Origin: Saprospiraceae bacterium
GTDB taxonomy: Bacteria; Bacteroidota; Bacteroidia; Chitinophagales; Saprospiraceae
Length of the DNA: 44,310 bases
Assembly (NCBI GenBank): GCA_020630735.1
Contig: JAHDIP010000021.1
Location: 1 to 44,310 of the forward strand
Reading direction: 5' to 3'
The notes beneath the pieces are model-generated. The model was not told the DNA's origin. It did no database searches and saw nothing but the letters and a program-made list of their open reading frames with translations. Of this stretch, positions 9,241-19,152 are shown piece by piece (the stretch's first letter is position 1; each line of letters starts with the position of its first letter). Position numbers and translations under genes: made by a program.

Positions 9241-9726
9241 CTAAAATAATGAACCTTGTGTAGCAAAGCTAGTCGGATTTTCTAATTGTAATAACTGTCT
9301 TTTTACGTCTAACCCATAAAAATATCCCTGTAATTTTCCATCTTTAGCAATAACTCTATGGCAAGGCACGATAATAGCAATGGGATTATTGCGATTTGCC
9401 AATCCAACAGCTCGTACTGCCTTTGGGTTATCAATTTTTTCAGCAATAGCAGAATAACTAGTCGTTCTGCCATAAGGAATCTCTAGCAAGGCTCGCCAAA
9501 CACTTACGTTAAAATCGGTTGCCTTCAACCAATCTATTTTCAGTTTAAAATCTGTTCGTTCGCCCCTAAAATACTCTTTTAGTTGTTCCACACAAGCTTT
9601 CAAGCATTCGGGGGCACGTGTATTTCCTTGAACCTCATCCGTCAACTTTACAGATTGAATACCATTTTCGGTACCTGTAATTTCAAAACAACCAATAGGG
9701 GATTGATAGTATGTTTTTTCTACCAT
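9241..9726 (-). CDS. ogt: methylated-DNA--[protein]-cysteine S-methyltransferase
   Basis: A 161-residue suicide repair protein that transfers the alkyl group from O6-alkylguanine to its own cysteine. The active-site motif PCHRVI is present with the acceptor Cys at about 122. The helix-turn-helix region is represented by SVWRALLEIPYGRTTSYSAIA, and the asparagine hinge by GLANRNNPIAIIVPCHRV. The C-terminus keeps the usual YFYGLDVKRQLLQLE. Length and lack of an AdaA-type N-terminal domain fit Ogt rather than Ada. Together with the AlkA-like glycosylase at 18506 it gives the window two alkylation-repair genes, though they are not linked in an operon. Confidence 0.95.
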   Translation of the reverse strand: MVEKTYYQSPIGCFEITGTENGIQSVKLTDEVQGNTRAPECLKACVEQLKEYFRGERTDFKLKIDWLKATDFNVSVWRALLEIPYGRTTSYSAIAEKIDNPKAVRAVGLANRNNPIAIIVPCHRVIAKDGKLQGYFYGLDVKRQLLQLENPTSFATQGSLF

Positions 9727-9840
9727 AGATGATCATTTATTACAGCCCAAAATAAGAAAATTTGAGGATATATTTTTGTTCGGTACAGAAAAGAGTAGTA
9801 TGAACACAAATATGGAAACTAGAAGTTACAAACAACCATA

Positions 9841-9947
9841 GTATACCTACCAGTATGCGGTTTTCGGGTCTTCATTGGTAGTTATCGCTTGATTCTCAGT
9901 AGTATTAATCGTTTGGTAATCCGAAAACCATTTTGGTTTCTGTATAC
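9841..9947 (+). repeat. repeat family A, full copy 1
   Basis: A 107-base element bounded by GTATAC at both ends. Inside it has the inverted arms GGTTTTCGG (9859-9867) and CCGAAAACC (9921-9929). It matches the reverse complement of 21571-21676 with about 14 mismatches and no gaps over 106 bases, counted by eye. It sits between the divergent ogt and M14 peptidase genes, ending about 30 bases before the peptidase's -7 box. Confidence 0.8.
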
Positions 9948-9975
9948 TTTCATCTAGGCTTTTCAAAATAATCCG

Positions 9976-9983
9976 TAATTTTG
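9976..9983 (+). promoter_or_regulatory. -7 box of the M14 peptidase gene
   Basis: TAATTTTG matches TAnnTTTG and lies 34 bases before the ATG at 10018. No TTG is present at the expected -33 spacing, so the promoter is only partly supported. Confidence 0.4.
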
Positions 9984-10017
9984 TCTTATTCTCCAACTCA
10001 TCTAAACGTCACTTTAC

Positions 10018-11796
10018 ATGCGTCAGTCATTCATTTTTTTTCTTTGTTTTTTATTTTTGAATTCGAATGCTCAGCAACCTATTTCAGTGGCTGAAAAAAA
10101 AAATACACCTATGACTTCTTTTGAACAAAACCCCAATACTACAGCAAGCTATCAAGAGGCTATCGCTTTTTATGAGAAACTGGTAAAAGAAAGCGACTTA
10201 TTACAACTTAGCACACATGGCTCTACGGATAGTGGACATCCATTACATACTATCGTTTTATCAAAAGAAAAAGACTTTAATCCTACTTCTATTCGAAAAA
10301 AAGGAAAACGTATTTTACTCATCAACAATGCTATTCATCCAGGAGAACCTTGTGGTGTTGATGCTAGTATGATGCTTTTAAGAGACTATATCAAAGATGA
10401 GCAATTGCAAAAAAAACTAGACCATTTAGTTATTGTCGTTATACCCGTTTACAATATTGGAGGAGCACTCAATCGAAATAGCCATAGCCGAACTAATCAA
10501 GATGGACCAGAATCTTATGGCTTTAGAGGGAATGCAAAAAACTTGGACCTCAACCGAGACTTTATAAAATGTGATTCGAAAAATGCACAGACCTTTAACC
10601 AAATTTTTAATACTTGGCAACCCGATGTTTTTGTAGATAACCATACTTCAAATGGGGCAGACTATCAATACACCATGACACTCATTGCTACACAGCATAA
10701 TAAATTAGAGTCACCTTTAGCAGATTACTTGATTACTCAAATGCTTCCAAAATTATACACTGATATGGAAGTGCAAAATTGGGAAATGACGCCTTATGTT
10801 TATGCTCGTAAAACACCTGATGATGGTATAGCTGGTTTTTTGGATTTACCTCGTTACTCTTCTGGTTATGCTGCCTTGCATAATACGATTTCCTTTATGC
10901 CTGAAACGCATATGCTTAAGCCTTATGAAGATCGAGTAAAAAGTACTTATGCTTTTATGGATTGTATGATAAAAACCATAGATGCTCACCATGATGCTAT
11001 CGGAACTGCCCGAACAAAGGCTATTGAACAAACTAAAACTAAATCGAACTTCGACCTCAACTGGACAATGGATCGTGAAAAGGTTGACAAGGTATTATTC
11101 AAAGGATACGAGGCAAAATACAAACCTAGTGAGGTTTCAGGTATCGACCGATTATACTATGATCACAATGCACCTTACGAAAAAGAAATTCCATTTTTCA
11201 ATACCTATAAAGCTAGTTTAAGTGTAGAAAAACCCGTAGCATATATCATTCCTCAAGCCTATAGAGAATTGATCGAGCGTTTGCAATGGAATGGAGTAGA
11301 AGTAAAACGATTAACCCAAAATCAAAGCTTAAATGTAGAGCTTTATCGCATCGAAGATTTTGAATCCTCCAAAAGTCCTTACGAGGGTCACTACTTACAT
11401 TCAAAGGTTACGATTAAGTCCAAAAGTGTACTATGGAATTATTACAAAGGTGATTATATTGTTTATACAAACCAGAATAGTAATCGTTATATCATAGAAA
11501 CATTAGAACCTCATGCACCTGATTCCTTCTTTGCTTGGAACTTTTTTGATGGAATTTTGGCACAAAAAGAATATTTCTCTCCTTATGTTTTTGAAGACCT
11601 TGCGGCTCAATACCTAAAGGAAAATCCAGCACTACGAGCACAACTTGAAGCAAAGAAAAAGGAAGATGCGGAGTTTGCAAAATCTGCTTATGCGCAGTTA
11701 GAGTTTGTCTATAAAAATTCACCACACTATGAGCCTACCCATCGTATGTATCCTGTAGCTCGTTTAATGAGTGATGTTAATTTGCCTGCTGAATAA
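10018..11796 (+). CDS. M14-family zinc carboxypeptidase-like exopeptidase
   Basis: A 592-residue exported metallopeptidase. The signal peptide is MRQSFIFFLCFLFLNSNAQQ. The M14 zinc site is clear: H107 and E110 in NAIHPGEPCG, and the third ligand H209 in VFVDNHTSNG. Substrate-binding Arg180 lies in KNLDLNRDF, and the catalytic Glu (about E296) is in SFMPETHMLK. The catalytic domain covers roughly residues 40-320, followed by a long C-terminal region of about 270 residues without a named motif. No type IX sorting domain is seen, so a periplasmic role in peptide or peptidoglycan-fragment trimming is plausible but not shown. It ends before a strong bidirectional terminator shared with odhB. Confidence 0.88.
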   Translation: MRQSFIFFLCFLFLNSNAQQPISVAEKKNTPMTSFEQNPNTTASYQEAIAFYEKLVKESDLLQLSTHGSTDSGHPLHTIVLSKEKDFNPTSIRKKGKRILLINNAIHPGEPCGVDASMMLLRDYIKDEQLQKKLDHLVIVVIPVYNIGGALNRNSHSRTNQDGPESYGFRGNAKNLDLNRDFIKCDSKNAQTFNQIFNTWQPDVFVDNHTSNGADYQYTMTLIATQHNKLESPLADYLITQMLPKLYTDMEVQNWEMTPYVYARKTPDDGIAGFLDLPRYSSGYAALHNTISFMPETHMLKPYEDRVKSTYAFMDCMIKTIDAHHDAIGTARTKAIEQTKTKSNFDLNWTMDREKVDKVLFKGYEAKYKPSEVSGIDRLYYDHNAPYEKEIPFFNTYKASLSVEKPVAYIIPQAYRELIERLQWNGVEVKRLTQNQSLNVELYRIEDFESSKSPYEGHYLHSKVTIKSKSVLWNYYKGDYIVYTNQNSNRYIIETLEPHAPDSFFAWNFFDGILAQKEYFSPYVFEDLAAQYLKENPALRAQLEAKKKEDAEFAKSAYAQLEFVYKNSPHYEPTHRMYPVARLMSDVNLPAE

Positions 11797-11826
11797 GGCA
11801 TCTGTTACAACGAATAAAAAAGAAAA

Positions 11827-11851
11827 GGCTGTTCAATTAAATTGAACAGCC
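11827..11851. terminator. bidirectional terminator between the M14 peptidase gene and odhB
   Basis: A perfect 12-bp stem with a single-base loop: GGCTGTTCAATT-A-AATTGAACAGCC. It is flanked by A-rich sequence on the left and a TTTTTT run on the right. It sits between two convergent stop codons. Confidence 0.82.
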
Positions 11852-11888
11852 CATTCGAATAATTTTTTGGAATTACTTTATATACAGA

Positions 11889-13151
11889 TTAAATATCCAA
11901 CATTAATTTCATTGGATCTTCCAGAAGTTTCTTCACTTTTACCAAGAAGGTAACAGAGGTGCTACCATCTACTATACGATGATCATAAGATAATGCTAAG
12001 TACATCATCGGACGGATAACCACTTCCCCATTTATGGCTACTGGTCGTTGTTGAATCGTATGCATACCAAGTATTGCTGATTGAGGCTCATTGATAATTG
12101 GTGTGCTAACTAATGAACCGAATACACCACCGTTTGTAATGGTGAATGTTCCTCCTTTCATTTCATCAAGCGTTAATGAACCTTCTCTTGCTTTTTTAGC
12201 AAGTGCTTTTATCTTTAGTTCGATTTCGTGAAACTGAAGAGACTCTACATTGTGTACAGGCGGTACGACCAACCCATTTGGAGTAGAGATCGCAATTGAG
12301 ATATCGGCATAGTCGTGATAAACAATATTAGTATCTTCTATTTGAGCATTTACATCAGGCATTTCCATCAAAGTCTTTGCACAAGCTTTTGAGAAAAGCG
12401 ACATAAAACCAAGTTTGACACCATATTTTTCAACAAACTCTTCTTGATATTTTTTACGTAAAGCGAAAATAGCAGACATATCAACTTCGTTGAATGTCGT
12501 CAACATCGCTGTATTATTTTTAGCAGAAACTAGTCGTTTTGCGATCGTACGACGCATACGACTCATCTTTTTACTACTCTTCTCTCGGCTAAAAGAAGTA
12601 CTCGGTGCAACAGGAGTTGGCGTTGTAGTTGATCCATTGGTAGTTGGAGCAGCTAGTTTTGCTTGAATTGCTTTTTGGACGTCTTCTTTCAATATTCGAC
12701 CGCCCCTGCCTGTAGCTTTCACATCAGCAGAAACTAAGCTATTTTCAGCCATCATTTTAGCAGCAGCAGGCGAAGGATGTCCACTAGCATGGCCGCTTGT
12801 AGCAGGTACTGGTGTAGCTGTTGGCGTAGCAACAGGAGTTGGAGCTTCTTCTTTTTTCGGTTCTTCAGCTACAGGTGCTTTTTCAACCTTCTTAGGAGCA
12901 GAGCTTCCAGCTGCACTTGTATCTATTTTTGCTACTAAAGCACCAATTTCTAAATCATCACCTTCTTCGGCAACCCAAGTGATTACTCCAGCTGCTTCAG
13001 CAGGAAATTCTAGTGTTGCTTTATCGGACTCAAATTCGCAAATAGGTTCGTCAAGATTGACATATTCGCCATTACCTTTAAGCTTTTGAGCGAGTGTTAC
13101 TTCTGTTATTGATTCCCCAATAACAGGAACCTTCATTTCTACAATACTCAT
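11889..13151 (-). CDS. odhB: 2-oxoglutarate dehydrogenase E2 (dihydrolipoyllysine succinyltransferase)
   Basis: A 420-residue E2 enzyme of the TCA cycle that passes the succinyl group from E1 to coenzyme A. The lipoyl domain (1-77) starts with [13 protein letters not shown] and has the lipoylation site K44 in [10 protein letters not shown] Pro/Ala/Thr-rich linker (80-125) follows, then a peripheral-subunit-binding domain (about 126-162, [13 protein letters not shown]...[11 protein letters not shown]). The catalytic domain has the active-site H391 and D395 in SYDHRIVDG. The [10 protein letters not shown] start and the single lipoyl domain favour the 2-oxoglutarate rather than the pyruvate complex. 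The E1 gene (sucA/odhA) is not beside it. A consensus promoter lies upstream. Confidence 0.92.
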   Translation of the reverse strand: MSIVEMKVPVIGESITEVTLAQKLKGNGEYVNLDEPICEFESDKATLEFPAEAAGVITWVAEEGDDLEIGALVAKIDTSAAGSSAPKKVEKAPVAEEPKKEEAPTPVATPTATPVPATSGHASGHPSPAAAKMMAENSLVSADVKATGRGGRILKEDVQKAIQAKLAAPTTNGSTTTPTPVAPSTSFSREKSSKKMSRMRRTIAKRLVSAKNNTAMLTTFNEVDMSAIFALRKKYQEEFVEKYGVKLGFMSLFSKACAKTLMEMPDVNAQIEDTNIVYHDYADISIAISTPNGLVVPPVHNVESLQFHEIELKIKALAKKAREGSLTLDEMKGGTFTITNGGVFGSLVSTPIINEPQSAILGMHTIQQRPVAINGEVVIRPMMYLALSYDHRIVDGSTSVTFLVKVKKLLEDPMKLMLDI

Positions 13152-13271
13152 TTTATATACAGATTATTCGTTTTTTTAATTTTTTACTCTACAATTGTTT
13201 AAGAATAGCTGGTGAGGTTATAAAATCAGTTTTTTTAGAAGCCAGTGAGCTATTTTTAATCAACTTCTATA

Positions 13272-13301
13272 CAAATATAGATAAAAATAAATGTTTTACA
13301 A
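13272..13301 (-). promoter_or_regulatory. odhB promoter (TTG-N19-TAnnTTTG)
   Basis: On the minus strand TTG (13299-13301) is followed by exactly 19 bases and TATATTTG (13272-13279), a full match to the Bacteroidota sigma-ABfr-type consensus. The transcript would start near 13265, giving a leader of roughly 115 bases before the odhB ATG. Confidence 0.75.
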
Positions 13302-13311
13302 TTTAAATGTT

Positions 13312-14307
13312 TTATAAGCTAGGTTTAAATAAGTGAATCTTTCCAATACCCTCTTTTCCTTCGTTGGCAATATAAATCGTACCATTATCATCAATAGCTA
13401 ACCCTTCTGGTTGTCGGTGTATCTCTTTATTTAACTTTTCTAAGTGTAAAATGTTTCCATCAGGGCTTAATACCATGAAAATTTTTCCTTTTGAGGCCAC
13501 CAAATATAGATTTCCGCTACTAGGATGAATAGCGATGGCAGAAGTATATAGTTTCAACTTCGTCTCTTCAGGATCTAGAAGGTAAGCTCTTAGCTTTTCC
13601 TGCTGTTTAGGAGTTAACGGATTTTTATCCAAAAATGCCTTTATTGCTTTACTACTAATTTTAAAAGCTGGTTCAACTGCTACTGTTTTGGTCTTAAGAT
13701 CGAAGGCAAATATTTCTTTTTCAAAAGGATCGTAAGCCTGCCCAGATTCTTTTTTATTTTTTTTCCCTTTTCCCTTACAAGCAAGTAAAAGACGGTTGTT
13801 TTTGGCGTCATAGCATAAGCCTTCTACATCATTTTCTTTATTCAAGAAGGATTTATACTTCGTCACAGAAAGAGTATCAGCAGATGATTCTTGAAGTTCA
13901 TAAATAGTACCAGTGCTTTTGACAACATAGGTCGTTTTTTTGACACACTCTATACCTTCGTAATCTCCATCTTTATAAAAAGGTATCTCCTCTTCTACTT
14001 CTCCTGTCAGTTTATTAATTTCAAATAATAAACCGTTTTCGTCTTGGATCGCACAAAGTCTTTCTTTATTACTTTGCAAGGTTAATCCTGAAATTTCGAT
14101 TAAAGACTTAGGTAGTTCAAATGTTTGATCAGGCATTTCTAACTGATATCGAAAACGAAAAGACTCAGGTTTTTCGACTTTGGTTTCTGGTGATTCACTC
14201 TCAACAGTCGATTTAGCTCCATGTGTTGCATTACAAGTTTGTAATAAGAGTAAAGCTAAACTCAATAAGGTAAATAGAACGTATTCTTTTTTTAAAAAAA
14301 ACACCAT
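13312..14307 (-). CDS. SdiA-regulated-like (YjiK-type) lipoprotein
   Basis: A 331-residue secreted protein. The N-terminus is a signal peptide with a lipoprotein-like end LLLLQTC (Cys about 25). The mature part reads as a beta-propeller-type repeat protein related to the SdiA-regulated family: ISGLTLQSNKERLCAIQDENG, DGDYEGIECV, NDVEGLCYDAKNNRLLLACKG and PEGLAIDDNGTIYIANEG. These xEGL/xEGI blade motifs are typical of the family, whose molecular activity is not established. The large cyclase gene ends 58 bases upstream on the same strand, so the two may be co-transcribed. A sensor or ligand-binding role is conceivable but only inferred from position. Confidence 0.75.
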   Translation of the reverse strand: MVFFLKKEYVLFTLLSLALLLLQTCNATHGAKSTVESESPETKVEKPESFRFRYQLEMPDQTFELPKSLIEISGLTLQSNKERLCAIQDENGLLFEINKLTGEVEEEIPFYKDGDYEGIECVKKTTYVVKSTGTIYELQESSADTLSVTKYKSFLNKENDVEGLCYDAKNNRLLLACKGKGKKNKKESGQAYDPFEKEIFAFDLKTKTVAVEPAFKISSKAIKAFLDKNPLTPKQQEKLRAYLLDPEETKLKLYTSAIAIHPSSGNLYLVASKGKIFMVLSPDGNILHLEKLNKEIHRQPEGLAIDDNGTIYIANEGKEGIGKIHLFKPSL

Positions 14308-14365
14308 ATAATACTATAGGTTTATTATTAAACAAAAAATTATGTTTCAATTGGTAGGAGTAAAG

Positions 14366-17300
14366 CTATTGCTCTAACGCATTCATTCTAATTTTGAATA
14401 AATGCTGTGGGCTTGCTTTGTACAACTCACGATAAAGATGTAAAGCCTTAGAGCGGTGCTCTTCTTTGGGGTTGGCTATTTTGCTTAATTCATAGTGCAA
14501 AGCGGCTGTTTCTTTTGTGGATGTTGCCTCTTGTAGCATAAGTATAAGCGCAATTTCCGATTCCTTTGTATTGCCCTTATGGTAGTTTACTTTTGAGGCT
14601 AAAATTTTAGCTTCAAAAATAAGATCAGGATTACCAAGTTGTTCCGACAAATCTAATGCCTCAACATAAATAGCCTCTGCTTTAGTATAGGCTTTCATCT
14701 TTATAAGTGCATTTCCTTTTTCTACTAAAGAAAAGCCAAGTACTAATTTATTATTGATTTTTCGAGCGATGTCAATAGATTTATCAAAGTAACGAAGCGC
14801 TTTCTCAAAATCTTGTTTGTGTATATAAATATCTGCTAAAGTACTTACCGCTTTCGCAATTCCTTTTTGGTAACCTAATTCTTCACTAAGCGCCAAATTC
14901 TTTTCGAGGTATGGAATAGCTACATCAAAATTACCTTCTACTGTTTTTAAATCACCAAGCAAACCAAGCACAATAGAAATACCTTGTTTGTCACCAAGTT
15001 CTTCACAAATTTCTAAGTCTTTGATATAGTTTTCGAGTGCTTTCTGGAAATTTCCTTTACGTTGATAAACACTTCCGATACAACCAATAGCAATAGACAT
15101 AAGCAATTTGTTACCCAATTCTTCACTAAGCGCCAAGCCTTTTTCATAAGCGACTAAAGCCTCATCATAATCTCCTTTTTCGGAGTAGACGATTCCGACA
15201 TTGGTGTATAGCGTTGCCATTCCTTTTTTGTCATTTACTTTTTGACAAATTTCGAGTTGGTCAAGTTGGCATTTGATACCAGCATCGTAGTTTCCCTGAT
15301 TCATATGAGTAAGACCAAGATTAGCAACAATTTGAGCATTCATAGCTGTCTGGTCATAGTTTCTACTCTGCTCAATACTCCGGCTAAAATAATCTTTAGC
15401 TTCATCGTATTTTCCTTGACGAAAATAAAGGTTTCCTAAATTACCATACACTTTAAAAATACCGAGTGTATCTTTTAAGTCTTCAAAATAAGATGCTGCA
15501 ATTTCGAGTAATTTTTTAGCTTCTTCGTAATTTCCTTTTAAGGTAAAAAGATAACCTAAGTTATTATGCGCCCGCCCTACGAGTAATTTATCGTTTGTTT
15601 GAAATGAAACCTCCAAAGCTTCTTTGAACACTGCTTCACAGTCATCCCAACGACCAACCATCTCAAGTACATCTCCTTTTTTGAGCAATGACTTTGCATA
15701 ATTTACAAGATCATTACTTTCTTTTAGCCGAGCAATTAACTTTGTGTAATAGGCTAAAGCCTGCTCATTTTGATAGTTACGCTTCGAGTAATCGGCAGCT
15801 TTTTCTAAATATTCGTTTGTTTTATCTTCTGCGTCTGCTTGTTCGTAATGAAAAGCTAAATCGACATATCTTGGATCAAGGTGATCAGCATATAAACGCT
15901 CAATCGCTTCGGCTATAGAATAGTGCAACTCTCGTAATCGAGTACGAAGCTGCATGTCGTAAACCGTTTCTCTAAGTAACGAGTGTTTGAAAATATACCG
16001 TAGCTCATTCATCGCTCGCCAAATCTGTCCTCGCTCTGCTTTCTTTACTTGTTCTTTCAATACATGCTGCGCATCACCATTTCTATTCACAAATTCTTCT
16101 TGCCGTTTCATGACTTCCGACAAAATAGGTATTTCGAATTCTCTACCGATAACAGCTGCTGCTTTAACCGTTTCTTTGACAAGAGAGGAAAGGCGATCGA
16201 CTCTAGCAGTAAGAATGGCATTAATAGAACTAGACAGCTTAATGTTTTTGTCTTTGATATGCCATACCCCATTCGAATGATCTAATAAGTTAGATTCTGA
16301 GAAATATTCTAAGATTTGCTCTGCATAAAAAGGATTACCATTAGTCGTACGGAGTAATAGTTCTAAAAATTCGGTATCGATTTTTCCTCCTAGTTGACTC
16401 TCTGCAAATATTTTGAGTGCTGCGGGTTGAAGAATATTAAGGTCTTTCTCTAGCACAGTAATAGTATTCTCTTCTATAAAACTCTTCTCCAACAAATACG
16501 GTTTGGTTCCATCATCTTTGTATCGAGATGTGATCAAAATAAATATTGGATATTGTTTGACTTTTCGAGTAAAGTCTTTCAAAAAATCAATAGAGTTTTC
16601 GTCAAACCAGTGGCCATCTTCTAGCTCAATTACAATTGGTTGTATAGATGCTTCTGTTATAAACAGGGTGGATAAAGCGGCTAGCGTATTTTGAAACCTT
16701 CCTTTGGCATCCAATTGTTCCCAAAGCGAATCTGGAATAATAATGCCTAGTAATGCTGCTAAAATGGATTTTGTACGAATCAATTCTTTGCGCAAACTAT
16801 CTGCTTTATCTTCAGGTAAGTCTAACCATTCTTCTAGGAGTTTTTCAAATCGTTGATTAAACAATTGCTTGTTTTTCTCCGCTGAATGTTCGGGTGATTG
16901 TTTGAAGTAGTTTTTCAAAAAATAGATAAATGGATTAAAAGACTTCTTCAAAATTTGATCCGCTTGGCAAGTAAGCCAATTAAGTTTTATACTATTGTTT
17001 AAATCATTATGTAATTCAAACGAAAGGCGGCTTTTCCCGATACCTGCTTCACCATAGATATAGGCAATAGCAAGGGTTTGTTTTTCAAAAGTTGTAAGGA
17101 TAGTAGATTTTAGCTCCTTTAATTCTGCTTCACGTCCAACCATTTTACCTGCAAAAAATGGTTTATCTTCATTTATTTTATAGAGTAAGCGGTAGGTCGG
17201 AATATCATTTTCTATCCCTTTATAGCGAATATCTCCTGTGTGTTCAAATTTGAAAAGACGACTTTTTTGAATTTCTTCGTCTACAAGTACTTCACCCCAT

Positions 17301-18394
17301 TTTGCGTTAATCATAAGTCGAGCAGCGATGTTTACCCGATTTCCAACTACAGCGTATTGACAACGTTCTTCGCCACCTACGATACCTGTATACGCTACAC
17401 CAGAAGTAATTCCGATTCGATATTTCAATGCTGATTTTTCTTGTAAAGGCAACAAATCTTCTTGAATAGTGGCAGCAAACTCGAGGGCACGGTCGATATT
17501 ATTTTCAAAAGAAATAGGAGCTCCAAAAAAACCAAGCATAACTCCTCCTTTATCCCCAAAATCGACCTCTTTAAAATATCCCGAAAAGTTGTTGATCTCT
17601 TCTAAGATAATACTAGTAAACTCATCCAATAACTCGTGGCTATCAATTCCTTTAAAGGAAATAAAAATGGAAACAACACTTCTAAATTCTCCAACTTGAT
17701 TAAAATTAATAACAGCATCTGGAAGAAAATTCTTTAAGGTAACTACATTAAGCTCGGGAACATTAGTTGGAATATTTTTATTTTTTTTGAAGATATCTTT
17801 TTCGATGATTCGATAAAGTCCTGTTTCTACTACTTCTATTTTCGGTAGGTTGGCACCAAACTTTTGTTTTAGGTTTTCGTCAATGATAATATCTGCTTCT
17901 TTGGCAACCATTTCGCATCTAGCCGAATCGTTGATCGCAGGGCCTCTAAAATAAAACGATTTATTTCGTTCTCCGACAATACCCCATTCTACACTTCCAT
18001 AGGTTAATCCTATTTTGATGCCGATATGAAAATCTCCAAAATTTGTTTTCTTGATTTCTTCCTTTGTAAACAACTCTAGTAATTGCTCTGCTGTTTCTAA
18101 AAAAGAAAGTGGTGTGATATCCATTTGGTCAATAGAAAAAATAGCAGAAAAAGCATCTCCAGCAAAATAAGGAATAAAGCCCTTTTTTTGATAGACTAAA
18201 TTGACCATTGGAGCAAAAATATTATTTAAACTAATTGACAATTGTTCGGCTCCCTCATTTCCTCTTTTCATTAAGGTTTCGGTCAATGGCGTAAAACCAG
18301 ATAAATCAATAAACATGACATAGGCTTGTAATTGGCCTTGTTTGGCAGCCTTTTCGTATTGATTTTGAATGAAATATGGAATTAGATGTCTCAA
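14366..18394 (-). CDS. tandem class III nucleotide cyclase - P-loop ATPase - TPR protein (soluble adenylyl cyclase-like)
   Basis: A 1342-residue cytoplasmic protein. Cyclase homology domain 1 (about 20-185) supplies the metal-binding aspartates D30 (MFIDLSGFTPL) and D80 (YFAGDAFSAIF). Domain 2 (about 235-395) supplies the purine-site lysine K282 (DFGDKGGVMLGFFGAP) and transition-state residues N355 and R359 (VVGNRVNIAARL). Together they make one complete composite site, as in mammalian ADCY10; the Thr usually before VIG/VVG is Ala here. A P-loop ATPase module follows (MVGREAEL then GEAGIGKS at 448-455), then a helical region, then roughly ten TPR units (about 850-1290) of 40 residues. Repeats two units apart share 20 identical bases, suggesting recent internal duplication. 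Adenylyl rather than guanylyl cyclase activity is inferred, not proven. No signal peptide is present. Confidence 0.88.
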   Translation of the reverse strand: MRHLIPYFIQNQYEKAAKQGQLQAYVMFIDLSGFTPLTETLMKRGNEGAEQLSISLNNIFAPMVNLVYQKKGFIPYFAGDAFSAIFSIDQMDITPLSFLETAEQLLELFTKEEIKKTNFGDFHIGIKIGLTYGSVEWGIVGERNKSFYFRGPAINDSARCEMVAKEADIIIDENLKQKFGANLPKIEVVETGLYRIIEKDIFKKNKNIPTNVPELNVVTLKNFLPDAVINFNQVGEFRSVVSIFISFKGIDSHELLDEFTSIILEEINNFSGYFKEVDFGDKGGVMLGFFGAPISFENNIDRALEFAATIQEDLLPLQEKSALKYRIGITSGVAYTGIVGGEERCQYAVVGNRVNIAARLMINAKWGEVLVDEEIQKSRLFKFEHTGDIRYKGIENDIPTYRLLYKINEDKPFFAGKMVGREAELKELKSTILTTFEKQTLAIAYIYGEAGIGKSRLSFELHNDLNNSIKLNWLTCQADQILKKSFNPFIYFLKNYFKQSPEHSAEKNKQLFNQRFEKLLEEWLDLPEDKADSLRKELIRTKSILAALLGIIIPDSLWEQLDAKGRFQNTLAALSTLFITEASIQPIVIELEDGHWFDENSIDFLKDFTRKVKQYPIFILITSRYKDDGTKPYLLEKSFIEENTITVLEKDLNILQPAALKIFAESQLGGKIDTEFLELLLRTTNGNPFYAEQILEYFSESNLLDHSNGVWHIKDKNIKLSSSINAILTARVDRLSSLVKETVKAAAVIGREFEIPILSEVMKRQEEFVNRNGDAQHVLKEQVKKAERGQIWRAMNELRYIFKHSLLRETVYDMQLRTRLRELHYSIAEAIERLYADHLDPRYVDLAFHYEQADAEDKTNEYLEKAADYSKRNYQNEQALAYYTKLIARLKESNDLVNYAKSLLKKGDVLEMVGRWDDCEAVFKEALEVSFQTNDKLLVGRAHNNLGYLFTLKGNYEEAKKLLEIAASYFEDLKDTLGIFKVYGNLGNLYFRQGKYDEAKDYFSRSIEQSRNYDQTAMNAQIVANLGLTHMNQGNYDAGIKCQLDQLEICQKVNDKKGMATLYTNVGIVYSEKGDYDEALVAYEKGLALSEELGNKLLMSIAIGCIGSVYQRKGNFQKALENYIKDLEICEELGDKQGISIVLGLLGDLKTVEGNFDVAIPYLEKNLALSEELGYQKGIAKAVSTLADIYIHKQDFEKALRYFDKSIDIARKINNKLVLGFSLVEKGNALIKMKAYTKAEAIYVEALDLSEQLGNPDLIFEAKILASKVNYHKGNTKESEIALILMLQEATSTKETAALHYELSKIANPKEEHRSKALHLYRELYKASPQHLFKIRMNALEQ

Positions 18395-18505
18395 ATTCTC
18401 TTTGTCAGATTAATGATTGCTTATTGTTAATATGAGCTTTAGTAAAAAGCAAAGGGGGAAATTACGAATTTATCCTGTGTCCTGTATATCTTTAGCGGTA
18501 TAAAA

Positions 18506-19123
18506 ATGTACGATATAATGAACAATGCAATAAAAAAACATCTTTCGAAGGATGCACCACTTAAGTCTATAATTGCATCTATAGAGTTGTCAACACTTGA
18601 GAAAGGGAATAATGTCTATGAAAGTTTAGTGCGAGCTATCGTTTTTCAACAACTGTCTGGTAAAGCAGCAAGTACCATTTATGGTCGATTTTTAGCTTTA
18701 TTTGGGAAAAAACATCCCACTCCAAAGAAATTGGCTATTGCAGATATTGAAACCTTACGATCAGCGGGTTTGTCTAATCAGAAAGCAGGTTATGTAAAGA
18801 ATGTTGCTCATTTTTTTGTAACCGAAAAACTAAGTCGTAAAAATTGGGATATTATCGCTGATGATGAAATCATCAATTATCTAACCCAAATAAAAGGCGT
18901 AGGAAAATGGACTGTTCAAATGCTATTGATGTTTACTTTACATCGACCTGATGTTTTACCTATTGATGATCTAGTCGTACAACAAGCAATGGTAGAAATT
19001 TATGATATAAAAGAAACTGGTAAAGCCCGAAAGAAAAAAATGATAGCAATTGCCGAACAATGGCGCCCTTATCGTTCCTACGCAAGTAGATATTTGTGGA
19101 AGTGGAAAGATACAGTGACGTAA
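18506..19123 (+). CDS. AlkA-like DNA-3-methyladenine glycosylase (HhH-GPD)
   Basis: A 205-residue base-excision repair enzyme that removes alkylated purines. The helix-hairpin-helix is LTQIKGVGKWTVQMLLMF (about 126-143), followed by the catalytic aspartate in VLPIDDLVVQQ (about D155). The N-terminal helical segment SLVRAIVFQQLSGKAASTIYGRF is characteristic of the AlkA/Mag1 branch. It has no iron-sulfur cluster cysteines, so it is not Nth/MutY. The short length matches single-domain Mag1-type enzymes rather than E. coli AlkA. ATG 18506 is used; a Met four codons later is an alternative. The next gene starts at or within about 60 bases of its end. Confidence 0.88.
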   Translation: MYDIMNNAIKKHLSKDAPLKSIIASIELSTLEKGNNVYESLVRAIVFQQLSGKAASTIYGRFLALFGKKHPTPKKLAIADIETLRSAGLSNQKAGYVKNVAHFFVTEKLSRKNWDIIADDEIINYLTQIKGVGKWTVQMLLMFTLHRPDVLPIDDLVVQQAMVEIYDIKETGKARKKKMIAIAEQWRPYRSYASRYLWKWKDTVT

Positions 19124-19152
19124 ATGCTTGGACAGAAATAAAAATAATAATA

